NCBI GenBank assembly: GCA_018897415.1
Contig: JAHIKR010000124.1
Span: 1-13,099 of the forward strand
DNA from: Pseudomonadota bacterium
GTDB lineage: Bacteria; Desulfobacterota; Desulfobacteria; Desulfobacterales; ETH-SRB1
Direction of reading: 5' to 3'
Length of the DNA: 13,099 nt
Position 1 is the first letter of the stretch; each line of letters starts with the position of its first letter. The position numbers were made by a program, and so were the translations under genes. Shown here in pieces: positions 5,791 through 12,688 of the stretch. A model generated the notes under the pieces. It made no database searches. It was given only the letters and a program-made list of their open reading frames with translations, and was not told the origin of the DNA.

Positions 5791-8151
5791 TTATCCTCCA
5801 GCAGTTCTATCATACAGAATCTTAAGGTCACTCACCTTTTCAGTTAAATCTACACCTCGGTAATACCGGGACAGCTCATTATACACCAGATTGCTCTTTG
5901 CCGAGACAGTTTCATCAACAGGGGTTAAGATAAATTTTTCTAAATTCTTCAAAGCCCAGATTCCCTGACCCGAAACAAGAGGATTGATCTTACATATCTC
6001 ATCAAAAACCTTCGAAGTATCCGCAAAGTCAAAGCCTTTTGCATTCATCTTTTCAGCTATCATGCATATGATTTTCCAGTCAGGCATGGCCATGCCCGTG
6101 GGCTTTACTCCGGCATCCAAAAACTGTACTCTGCGTTCTACCGAGGTAATAGTTCCATCTTCTTCTGTAAAAGCTGCTGCCGGAAATACAACATCTGCTT
6201 CTTCAAAAAGAGGTGATGGATAAATATCATGAAGAACGAGGAAATTAAGCTGCCCAAGTGTTCCTTCTGGAATCCCTCTTCCGGTTACATATAAGGCCTT
6301 AAGAGCACCTTCTTTTGCAGCTTTGAGCATAGCTTTATAGCTCTGACCAGGTTCCGTAGACAACTTTGCCGCCCAGGTGTTTTCAAATTCTGATATGGTA
6401 TTTTGATCAGAAATGTTCTGATAACCAGGGAGAAAATTTGGCAGAGCTCCCATATCTCCCACTCCCTGGCTATTACCTTCTTCTATCAAAGGAATCAGGC
6501 CTGAAGGACTGCCCTTAAGGAGAAGTATATTAAAAAGCATCTGTATAATCTTTTGTGGGTGTTCAATTTCTAAAATTTTTGGTCCATACAGAATACATCC
6601 TCTTCCGGAGGTGTTGGTCATAGATACCAGTTTTTCTATTACATCAGAAATATTGCAATGAGAGCTGATCTTATTTAGATGAATATCGAGCAAAGATCTT
6701 TTTAGAACATCAAAGTTCCTGCATTTGCTATTTACAAAATCAATATCAAAGGTCTCATTGTCCACAATCATTTTTAACATACAGGCAAGAAGCGGTAGAT
6801 AGGCTGACGGCTCAATTGAAACACAATTATCAACCTGCCTTAAGGTTAAGTCATTCTCAAGCCCTATCATAGAGACAAGTGCGCCTTGCTTTCTCGCTCG
6901 ATTGATACTTACTGTAAGTACAGGATGTGAGGTAAGGATATCAGCGCCTATTATAATTATCCAATTAGCCTTCTCAATATCTTCTATAGTTCCAGTACCG
7001 GCTCCCACACCTGTTAGCTGAACTTGTGATTCAATGACAGAGCCTGCAAAATCAGAAATTATATCAATATTGTTTGTTCCTATCACGACACGGGCAAATT
7101 TTTGCATGAGGTAAGCTGCTTCATTCGTCATGAAAGGTGAAGACAAAAAACCGACCTCTTGAGGTAGATATTTACTTAGTCTGTCGGCTACAAGCCTTGT
7201 CGCCTCATCCCAGGTGGTTGGGACCAGTCTTCCTTCGCGTTTAACGAGAGGGTATTTAAGACGGTCTTTTCCATTAACAAGAGTAGGTATACAAAAACGC
7301 CCTCGAACACAGGCCTGGCCTCGATTAGCCGGCCCATCTTCGTCCGGCCTTGCTGCCACTAATTTGTTCCATTTTATTTCAAGCTTTAACCTGCATCCAA
7401 CGCTGCACAAGGCACAGGTAGTAGTTACCTCTTTATCAGGAACTCCATGCCACTTGCCAGCCCTGGCTGAAAGAGCACCTGTAGGGCAGGCATCTACACA
7501 GGCCCCGCAGAATCGGCATTCCCCATCGAGATGTGATTTGCCAAAGGCTGTGCCTATTTTGGTGTCGTGTCCGCGCTTTGTAAAAGCAATAGCTCCAATC
7601 CCTCTTATTTCCTGGCAAACTCTGACACAACGTCCGCATAAAATACAAAGGTTGTAATCACGATCAAAAAACGGGTCGTCTCTTTCAAGCGGAAAATTTT
7701 TATAAATAAAAGGAATATTAATCTCTTCTATCCCGAGATATTCGGCCACCTTTTTCAGTTCACACCTGCCCCGGTTGGGACAAAAAGTACAGCCAGTCAC
7801 CCTTCCGGCCTTTGTGGGACATATATGGTATTTCTCACAGAGTTCTTTTTGATCGCATATAATGCATGAATGAGGATGCTCAGAGAGAATGAGCTCAAGA
7901 ATATTTTTTCTTAGGCGATGGAGTTCATCATCCCCTGTTATGATGTTCATCCCTTTAACAGCCGGGGTACTACATGCTGGAGGGAACCCTCGCATTTTCT
8001 CAATCTTTACCAGACACAGCCGGCATGCTCCAAATGGACTAAGCTCTGAATGAGCGCAGAGAGTAGGGATATAAATTCCATTATCTTTCGCTACATCAAG
8101 AACCATTGCGCCTTCTTTGAACTCAACTTCTTTGCCATTGATAGTCAACAT
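5791..8151 (-). CDS. NuoG/FdhA-like iron-sulfur subunit without the molybdenum-ligand residue
   Basis: This 786-residue protein has the layout of NuoG and of NAD-dependent formate dehydrogenase alpha subunits. In order: [2Fe-2S] domain (C32, C43, C46, C60); His-Cys cluster (H92, C96, C99, C105) with an extra cysteine-rich stretch (C111, C121, C124, C130); two [4Fe-4S] ferredoxin motifs (C169, C172, C175, C179 and C212, C215, C218, C222); a molybdopterin-type [4Fe-4S] site (C246, C249, C253, C281); then a molybdopterin oxidoreductase fold. In active formate dehydrogenases a Cys or Sec followed by His comes after the NNxD stretch; here TNNIDIISDFAGSV (359-372) has neither, and no in-frame TGA is present. 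It therefore probably carries electrons without oxidising formate. The ATG at 8151 follows the nuoF stop by 2 bases, after AAAGGA. Residual binding of the cofactor cannot be excluded. Confidence 0.88.
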   Translation of the reverse strand: MLTINGKEVEFKEGAMVLDVAKDNGIYIPTLCAHSELSPFGACRLCLVKIEKMRGFPPACSTPAVKGMNIITGDDELHRLRKNILELILSEHPHSCIICDQKELCEKYHICPTKAGRVTGCTFCPNRGRCELKKVAEYLGIEEINIPFIYKNFPLERDDPFFDRDYNLCILCGRCVRVCQEIRGIGAIAFTKRGHDTKIGTAFGKSHLDGECRFCGACVDACPTGALSARAGKWHGVPDKEVTTTCALCSVGCRLKLEIKWNKLVAARPDEDGPANRGQACVRGRFCIPTLVNGKDRLKYPLVKREGRLVPTTWDEATRLVADRLSKYLPQEVGFLSSPFMTNEAAYLMQKFARVVIGTNNIDIISDFAGSVIESQVQLTGVGAGTGTIEDIEKANWIIIIGADILTSHPVLTVSINRARKQGALVSMIGLENDLTLRQVDNCVSIEPSAYLPLLACMLKMIVDNETFDIDFVNSKCRNFDVLKRSLLDIHLNKISSHCNISDVIEKLVSMTNTSGRGCILYGPKILEIEHPQKIIQMLFNILLLKGSPSGLIPLIEEGNSQGVGDMGALPNFLPGYQNISDQNTISEFENTWAAKLSTEPGQSYKAMLKAAKEGALKALYVTGRGIPEGTLGQLNFLVLHDIYPSPLFEEADVVFPAAAFTEEDGTITSVERRVQFLDAGVKPTGMAMPDWKIICMIAEKMNAKGFDFADTSKVFDEICKINPLVSGQGIWALKNLEKFILTPVDETVSAKSNLVYNELSRYYRGVDLTEKVSDLKILYDRTAGG

Positions 8152-8153
8152 CG

Positions 8154-10049
8154 CTATCGTCCTTTCCTAAAACCGGTTACCTTATCCACTGCCCCTATTT
8201 TAGAAGGACATTTCGTATAACACAGGCCACATTTAACGCATATAGATTCATCTATCACGTGTATTTTTTTATTTTTGCCGGATACAGCACCCACTGGACA
8301 TTTTTTCCTGCAAATACCGCAACCAACACATTTTTCTTCTGAAATAACATATTTAATCAGATCAGTGCATACAAGTGCCGGACAACTTTTATCTCTTATA
8401 TGGGCTTCATATTCGCTGCGAAAATAACGGAGTGTGGTAAGAACGGGATTAGGAGATAGCTGACCAAGCCCGCATAGAGAACCAGTACGAATTGTTGCAG
8501 CAAGATCAGCAAGCCTATCCAGATCTTCTTCTTCCCCGTGGCCGGACCTGATTCTATCCAAAATATCCAGCATAACTTTTGTTCCAATACGACAGGGAGA
8601 ACATTTTCCGCAAGATTCAGACTGGGTAAATGAAAGGAAATAGCGGGCTATATCTACCATGCAGGTATCTTCATTCATAACAACCATGCCGCCGGATCCC
8701 ATCATGGCTCCCAGCTCAACCAGTCGGTCAAAGTCAACCGGTGTATCAATCAAGTCCTTTGGTATGCAGCCCCCAGCGGGACCTCCGATTTGAACTGCTT
8801 TAAGTTCCTTATTATCTAGAATTCCTCTGGCGCACCCAAAGATTATATCGCGCAGAGTAGTACCCATAGGAACTTCTACCAAACCAGTATTTTTTACCAT
8901 CCCAACCACAGAAAATATTGTGGTTCCCTTGCTTTTTTCTGTCCCAAGGCTCTTAAACCAATCAGCACCATTTTTGATAATCAACACAACATTTGTCCAG
9001 CTTTTTACATTATTTATAATGGTTGGTTTCCCCCATACACCTGAAATCGCGGGAAAGGGCGGTCTGGGGACCGGCGTCCCTCTTTTGCCCATTATTGATC
9101 CTATAAGCGCTGTTTCCTCTCCACAAACAAAGGCTCCTGCTCCGGTCTTGATTTTTATATTAAAATTAAAACCACTGCCAAATATGTTCTCACCCAAAAA
9201 ACCGTATTCTTCTGCCTTTTTTATTGCTATGCCGAGATTTTTCACAGCCAGAGGATATTCAGCACGCACATAAATATATCCTTCAGTAGCACCAATTGCA
9301 TATGCCCCGATAATCATTCCCTCAAGTATGCTATGCGGATCACCCTCCATGAGACTACGATCCATAAATGCTCCAGGATCACCTTCGTCTCCATTTGCTA
9401 TTACATACTTTGTGTCACTGACAACATTCTGGCTAAATTTCCATTTCGTGCCTGCAGGGAAACCTCCGCCGCCTCTGCCTCTGAGACCTGAATCAGAAAC
9501 TGTATTAATAATATCTTCCGGGGACATTGAGGTCAGCGCCTTACAAAGTGCCGAATATCCACCCACAGCTATATAATCGTCAATACTTGTTGGATCAATT
9601 TTTCCGGTATGGCCAAATACATTCCGCACCTGCTTCTTAAAAAATGGAATGTCTGATTCATAATTTATCTTTTCTTTAGTGTCAGGATCTTCATACAATA
9701 AACGGTCTACAATAACGCCTTTGGCGAGCGTCTCGGAAACCATCTCAGGAATATCAGCGGGCTTTAATTTCTGATAAAATATATTTTTTGGACCTAAAAC
9801 AAGTAAAGGCCCTTTTTCACAGAAACCACGACAACCTACCTTCTTGATCTCAACTTTATCGTCCAATCCCTGTTTTGCTACTTCTTCGCCAAGGGTATCG
9901 ATAATCTTCGCGGCCCCACCAGCACGGCAGCCGGTAGTAGAACATACCCTGACGACCGTTTTTTGAGTATCCATTGACTGGACAATACTGTCCCTTAATT
10001 CTTCTAAATCCGAGACTGAATTAATCTTTTTTCTTTTTGGATTCTTCAT
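8154..10049 (-). CDS. NuoF/HydB-like NADH-FMN subunit with added ferredoxin domains
   Basis: At 631 residues this is longer than complex I NuoF and has the three-part form of HydB/HndC from bifurcating hydrogenases. The N-terminal thioredoxin-like [2Fe-2S] domain has C36, C41, C73 and C77. The core has the FMN/NADH loops GLRGRGGGGFPAGTKW (188-203) and NGDEGDPGAFMDRSLMEGDP (219-238), plus the [4Fe-4S] site C480, C483, C486, C526. After CPALVC (556-561), the C-terminus carries two [4Fe-4S] motifs (C574, C577, C580, C584; C604, C607, C610, C614). Expected role: NADH oxidation or NAD reduction at FMN, exchanging electrons with ferredoxin and the NuoG-like partner. The ATG overlaps the end of nuoE by 29 bases, indicating coupling; its ribosome binding site is weak. 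Confidence 0.93.
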   Translation of the reverse strand: MKNPKRKKINSVSDLEELRDSIVQSMDTQKTVVRVCSTTGCRAGGAAKIIDTLGEEVAKQGLDDKVEIKKVGCRGFCEKGPLLVLGPKNIFYQKLKPADIPEMVSETLAKGVIVDRLLYEDPDTKEKINYESDIPFFKKQVRNVFGHTGKIDPTSIDDYIAVGGYSALCKALTSMSPEDIINTVSDSGLRGRGGGGFPAGTKWKFSQNVVSDTKYVIANGDEGDPGAFMDRSLMEGDPHSILEGMIIGAYAIGATEGYIYVRAEYPLAVKNLGIAIKKAEEYGFLGENIFGSGFNFNIKIKTGAGAFVCGEETALIGSIMGKRGTPVPRPPFPAISGVWGKPTIINNVKSWTNVVLIIKNGADWFKSLGTEKSKGTTIFSVVGMVKNTGLVEVPMGTTLRDIIFGCARGILDNKELKAVQIGGPAGGCIPKDLIDTPVDFDRLVELGAMMGSGGMVVMNEDTCMVDIARYFLSFTQSESCGKCSPCRIGTKVMLDILDRIRSGHGEEEDLDRLADLAATIRTGSLCGLGQLSPNPVLTTLRYFRSEYEAHIRDKSCPALVCTDLIKYVISEEKCVGCGICRKKCPVGAVSGKNKKIHVIDESICVKCGLCYTKCPSKIGAVDKVTGFRKGR

Positions 10050-10518
10050 CCTTTATTCCCGCTTTTCCTTTAGTATATTTGGATAGAATCTTTTCCAGCT
10101 TCCTGGGAGATAAATTGCCATAATATTCTTCATCAATTGTTGCTAACGGCGCCAGGGCACAAGCACCTAAACAATGAACGGTTTCCAGGCCCAACCGGTA
10201 ATCAGAAGTAACTTCGCCTTCCTTTATGCCGATCATATTCACTATGTTGTTTAAGTTTAAAGAATTTCCTTTTACATGACAGGCAGTACCAAGACAGACT
10301 TTTATCAGGTGATCAGCCGGTCTGGTAAATCTGAATTGGGTATAGAATGTGGCTACCCCATATATTTCATGCTCAGACATTTTAAGTCTTTGGGCAATTA
10401 CAGAAAATGCGTCCTCAGAAATGTATCCGCATTTCTCCTGAATAGACTGAAGGATAGGGATCAGGCTCCCTTTCTCTCCTTCATATGGCTTAATTGCTTC
10501 ATCAATCAATTTTTGCAT
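10021..10518 (-). CDS. NuoE/HydC-like thioredoxin-fold [2Fe-2S] subunit
   Basis: A 165-residue protein with the helical N-terminus and thioredoxin-like C-terminal fold of the 24-kDa complex I subunit. IYGVATFYTQFRF (52-64) is the conserved family segment, and the [2Fe-2S] ligands are C75 and C80 (VCLGTACHVKG) and C116 and C120 (VHCLGACALAP). It pairs with the NuoF-like subunit to form the NADH module. The tail after residue 150 is lysine-rich and lies in the region that overlaps the next gene. First gene of the five-gene operon, with a promoter at 10597-10626; AAAGGTG lies 7 bases before its ATG at 10518. Confidence 0.93.
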   Translation of the reverse strand: MQKLIDEAIKPYEGEKGSLIPILQSIQEKCGYISEDAFSVIAQRLKMSEHEIYGVATFYTQFRFTRPADHLIKVCLGTACHVKGNSLNLNNIVNMIGIKEGEVTSDYRLGLETVHCLGACALAPLATIDEEYYGNLSPRKLEKILSKYTKGKAGIKDEESKKKKD

Positions 10519-10545
10519 TAAGTTACACCTTTATTAAGTTACACC
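10517..10545 (-). repeat. Direct 13-base repeat that doubles the nuoE ribosome binding site
   Basis: GGTGTAACTTAAT occurs twice on the minus strand (10517-10529 and 10533-10545) with a 16-base period. The inner copy ends in the AT of the nuoE start codon; the outer copy runs into ATAA. It looks like a small tandem duplication of the leader. Confidence 0.7.
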
Positions 10546-10596
10546 CCATCAACAAAAAGCAAGCCCTTGATTAAAACCATAATTTTTACTGCAAAG

Positions 10597-10626
10597 AATT
10601 TAGACAAAAATTCATTTTGATGTCAA
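10597..10626 (-). promoter_or_regulatory. Sigma70-type promoter of the nuoE-nfnB operon
   Basis: On the minus strand the consensus -35 TTGACA (10621-10626) is followed 18 bases later by TAAATT (10597-10602). Transcription would begin near 10590, giving a leader of about 70 bases before the ATG at 10518. It is the only good promoter before the operon, and no operator is evident. The -35 box overlaps the stop codon of a decayed gene fragment. Confidence 0.6.
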
Positions 10627-10730
10627 TTGCTTTTGTTAATTAATTTAACCAAAATACTCTGAAGCCCCACTACCACTAAATCCATTGCTTTTTGCCAAAC
10701 TTCTAAATCTCGACTGTTTTTTGGGATCAC
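10623..10730 (-). pseudogene. Truncated four-helix-bundle (23S intervening-sequence type) protein remnant
   Basis: From GTG at 10730, which overlaps the DUF362 stop codon and has AGGAG 6 bases before it, a 35-codon frame reads VIPKNSRDLEVWQKAMDLVV and then GLQSILVKLINKSN before TGA. SRDLEVWQKAMDLV is the typical opening of the TIGR02436 four-helix-bundle family, whose full proteins have about 115-130 residues. The rest of the family's sequence is missing, so this is a deletion remnant. Confidence 0.6.
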
Positions 10731-11698
10731 TTATTTCTCCTGATTCCTGACCCCTGACCTACGTGAACCGTTACAAGATGCCGTATTACACTCTTTATTA
10801 CCCTGGGGAATGAAAAAGAAATATCATTCAATTTTTCTGGAAAAAGATATTTTTCCGACCTTACATCAGAAGCATCATCTCCCTCGATCTGAATATTCCT
10901 TAACTTACATCCATTAATGCCGTATTTCCTGGCAGTTTTAAGCAACGGCACCTTCTCTGGATTTATTCCAAATACATCGCAAATAACTCTGTCAATGCTT
11001 ATACAGTTTATTCCGGCAAAGAGCAGGCCGGCATGTCTTACAGGCCCGCCGCGAGGGCCTGTCTTTTCCATAATATCTATGGCATCAACAATGGTAAAGC
11101 AGGGACGCACCTGCTCATAAATGGCAAGAACCATTAATGAAAATTTTTCATAACTGCCCCGGACTTTAAAATGTCTCCATGCCTTAACCTTTCCGGTAAC
11201 CAGCCCAAAAACATTTTTAACCGCTCCCGAAAAAAGCATCTGTTGGTGAGCCTTAAATTTTGGAATGTTAATTATTTTATCAAAATCTCTGACTGTATCT
11301 GTTATTCGCACTTTGCTGTGATACGATCTGTTTCGCCTAAAAGATACAATAGGAATATTGTCTTTCTTAAGCAAAGGCAGCAATCCACAGGCAGCAGAAA
11401 CCTGATGAACACTCCCGAATGCAGGGCTGTCTCCAACCGACGGCAAACCGCCGGCCGTCTTAACTATATCTGCTACAGATTTTACGACAAAGGGATGGGT
11501 TGTTATTCCGGTCCTTGCAGGGTCTTTTAATAGCAGATTTGGTTTTAGCAGGATCTTTTCGCCCTTATTTACAAGTGATTCAATCCCGCCAAAATATGAA
11601 AATGCTCTATTAATATTATAATCAAGATTTTTTGTGTCATAGTTTGGGCATCTTAATATAACTACCTTAAACTTATCGTTATTATTTTCGAGCACCAT
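10727..11698 (-). CDS. DUF362-domain protein
   Basis: A 323-residue DUF362 protein; the biochemical function is not established for this kind. Family signatures are present: LLKPNLL (50-56), GDSPAFGS (89-96), INIPKFKAHQQMLFSGAVKN (143-162) and, further on, GGPVRHAGLLFAGIN. No ferredoxin motif follows, although many family members have one. The start at 11698 is chosen because GAAGG lies five bases before it; the frame stays open to a TTG at 11776 and would add CCDLCGL, which looks like non-coding read-through next to an integrase remnant. The last ten residues (GQGSGIRRNK) are encoded by short heptamer repeats, so the native C-terminus may have been replaced. About 210 bases separate it from nuoE, which has its own promoter. 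Confidence 0.8.
   Translation of the reverse strand: MVLENNNDKFKVVILRCPNYDTKNLDYNINRAFSYFGGIESLVNKGEKILLKPNLLLKDPARTGITTHPFVVKSVADIVKTAGGLPSVGDSPAFGSVHQVSAACGLLPLLKKDNIPIVSFRRNRSYHSKVRITDTVRDFDKIINIPKFKAHQQMLFSGAVKNVFGLVTGKVKAWRHFKVRGSYEKFSLMVLAIYEQVRPCFTIVDAIDIMEKTGPRGGPVRHAGLLFAGINCISIDRVICDVFGINPEKVPLLKTARKYGINGCKLRNIQIEGDDASDVRSEKYLFPEKLNDISFSFPRVIKSVIRHLVTVHVGQGSGIRRNK
10738..10758 (-). repeat. Three tandem heptamers at the 3' end of the DUF362 gene
   Basis: On the plus strand TCCTGAT, TCCTGAC and CCCTGAC follow one another. On the minus strand these give the GTCAGG/ATCAGG tract that encodes the DUF362 tail and supplies the AGGAG before the four-helix-bundle remnant. Confidence 0.7.
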
Positions 11699-11800
11699 AG
11701 CTGCCTTCAAAAATCTATTGATTACTTTTTTACCGCCCGCTTCGCTCAAGCCGCAAAGGTCGCAACATTTCTGCAATTAAAGCATAAGCTTATAATATTA

Positions 11801-11993
11801 GCAAATGTTGAAAATTTATCCCGGCCTTCTTGCCCAAGTTGATATTTCAAGCCCTTATGGAAAAACACCTGCAAATTATACAACCTAAAACCTGCACATA
11901 GGCTTGCTCAGTTCTGAAACTGAGGTGTCTGACCAGTGTAGCATGCCACACCTGATCCAGCAGTTTTGGCTTGACCGTCCTAACCTTTATCAT
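11801..11993 (-). pseudogene. N-terminal remnant of an IntI/XerC-like tyrosine recombinase, frameshifted
   Basis: An intact start remains: AGGAG (12000-12004) six bases before ATG at 11993. The first frame reads MIKVRTVKPKLLDQVW and then LVRHLSFRTEQAYVQV. The pattern PKLLDQV, followed by H-x-S-x-RTEQAYV, is that of the SAM-like core-binding domain of integron-type and phage integrases. The frame then ends at TGA (11847-11849). One frame over, the sequence continues YNLQVFFHKGLKYQLGQEGR and DKFSTF, which fits the next part of the domain, so there has been a frameshift of one base near 11885-11893. The catalytic domain is entirely absent; homology stops near 11801, where DUF362 upstream DNA begins. 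Confidence 0.65.
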
Positions 11994-12133
11994 GTATATC
12001 TCCTACAAATTGTTATAGATATCTCTTGACATGGAAATAGCTGGATATCTTATTTATGAAACACTATCTAACACCTTCTAAGGTTTCGACACTTGGCAAC
12101 GAATTCGACTTTCAGTCAAACTTACGGTCTTTC

Positions 12134-12142
12134 TGTTATAAT
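12134..12142 (+). promoter_or_regulatory. Extended -10 promoter element (TGTTATAAT)
   Basis: A perfect TATAAT (12137-12142) is preceded by TGT, the extended -10 form that can work without a -35 box; no good -35 lies 16-18 bases upstream. It would give a leader of about 100 bases before the ORF at 12249. Confidence 0.5.
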
Positions 12143-12182
12143 GTCAGGACTTTTTATTCGGCAAAATCGCCCTATTTTTCTT

Positions 12183-12228
12183 TTTCGCATGCAATAATGC
12201 ACGAAAACAAATCGGGCTTTTAGGCCCG
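12183..12228 (+). other. Two consecutive hairpins in the leader of the orphan ORF
   Basis: The first pairs TTTC-GCAT with ATGC-(AC)-GAAA around GCAATA. The second pairs CGGGC with GCCCG around TTTTAG (12213-12228). No U-tract follows the second, so it is not a normal terminator. Twenty bases separate it from the ATG. Confidence 0.4.
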
Positions 12229-12248
12229 CTACTTCAAAGTTTGAAATT

Positions 12249-12674
12249 ATGAAAAAACCAATCGAAGAATTTAAGTGGCATAAAGTCAACGAAACGGCGG
12301 CAAAAACATTAACAACTTTAACAAATTCACCTGGAGTGGTTTACCCGATAAACAACTCCTTATTACCAGAGCAAATTAAAAAAATGTCTGGAGTATCTTC
12401 TTATTATGCAACTGGTTATACGGATGTTCATGTTAACTCATCAGTAAATTTGGTCGTTGGTGAAATGGTTGTTGCTCGTAACGATGGAAATTTAACGAAA
12501 AATTATAATTATGTTTTTGGTGTATCATCATCCGGCGATGTTTATTTTTCTGGGCCATATAAGGGTTTTGGTCACCATGTTTCATCAGGGCAATCAATCG
12601 AGGTAAATTCTCTTTTCGGGCAAACACCATTGGGAAAGGATTTTTATGATATTTTTAAACCGTTCATACGATGA
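12249..12674 (+). CDS. Orphan hypothetical protein, 141 residues
   Basis: I do not recognise this protein. It has no signal peptide, membrane segment or cysteine; the first 45 residues are mixed and helical-looking. The rest is rich in Ser, Gly, Val, Tyr and Asn and looks beta-stranded, with TGYTDVHVNSSVNLVVGEMVVARNDG at its centre split here as TGYTDVHVNSSVNLVV and GEMVVARNDG, then VFGVSSSGDVYFSGPYKGFG. Codons are AT-rich and clearly unlike the following gene, suggesting acquisition. No Shine-Dalgarno sequence precedes the ATG; upstream codons are open to a TAA at 12195-12197 but offer no other start. An extended -10 box and two hairpins lie upstream, and its TGA overlaps an ATG of the next gene. 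Confidence 0.6.
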   Translation: MKKPIEEFKWHKVNETAAKTLTTLTNSPGVVYPINNSLLPEQIKKMSGVSSYYATGYTDVHVNSSVNLVVGEMVVARNDGNLTKNYNYVFGVSSSGDVYFSGPYKGFGHHVSSGQSIEVNSLFGQTPLGKDFYDIFKPFIR

Positions 12675-12688
12675 TAAGGGGGGTTAAA

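Larger units (their letters stand above)
11994..12248. other. Intergenic leader between integrase remnant and orphan ORF
   Basis: Besides the integrase ribosome binding site, it contains two GATATCT copies (12018-12024 and 12044-12050), a small inverted repeat ACCTT-CT-AAGGT (12073-12084), an extended -10 box and two hairpins just before the ORF. No integron attC site was found. Confidence 0.5.

Noticed and set aside
5745..5831. Longer NfnA start at 5831
   Set aside because: It would overlap the nuoG-like gene by 41 bases, and the added MTLRFCMIELLEDK is not a family feature. The GGAGG before 5789 decides the start.
5791..8151. Selenocysteine-containing or Cys-type formate dehydrogenase
   Set aside because: No in-frame TGA, and no Cys-His pair at the metal-ligand position; the protein is also shorter than typical enzymes.
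3500..10518. Class II benzoyl-CoA reductase (Bam) electron-transfer genes
   Set aside because: BamGHI resemble NuoEFG-type subunits, but no BamB tungsten subunit or Hdr-like BamDEF is present. Instead nfnAB complete the operon.
11699..11776. TTG start that would lengthen the DUF362 protein by 26 residues
   Set aside because: No ribosome binding site precedes it, the added CCDLCGL is not a family feature, and ATG at 11698 has GAAGG correctly placed.
12026..12060. TTGACA on the plus strand as a promoter for the orphan ORF
   Set aside because: The -35 is perfect, but spacings of 16-18 bases give CTTATT or TTATTT, which are poor -10 boxes. The extended -10 at 12134 is better.
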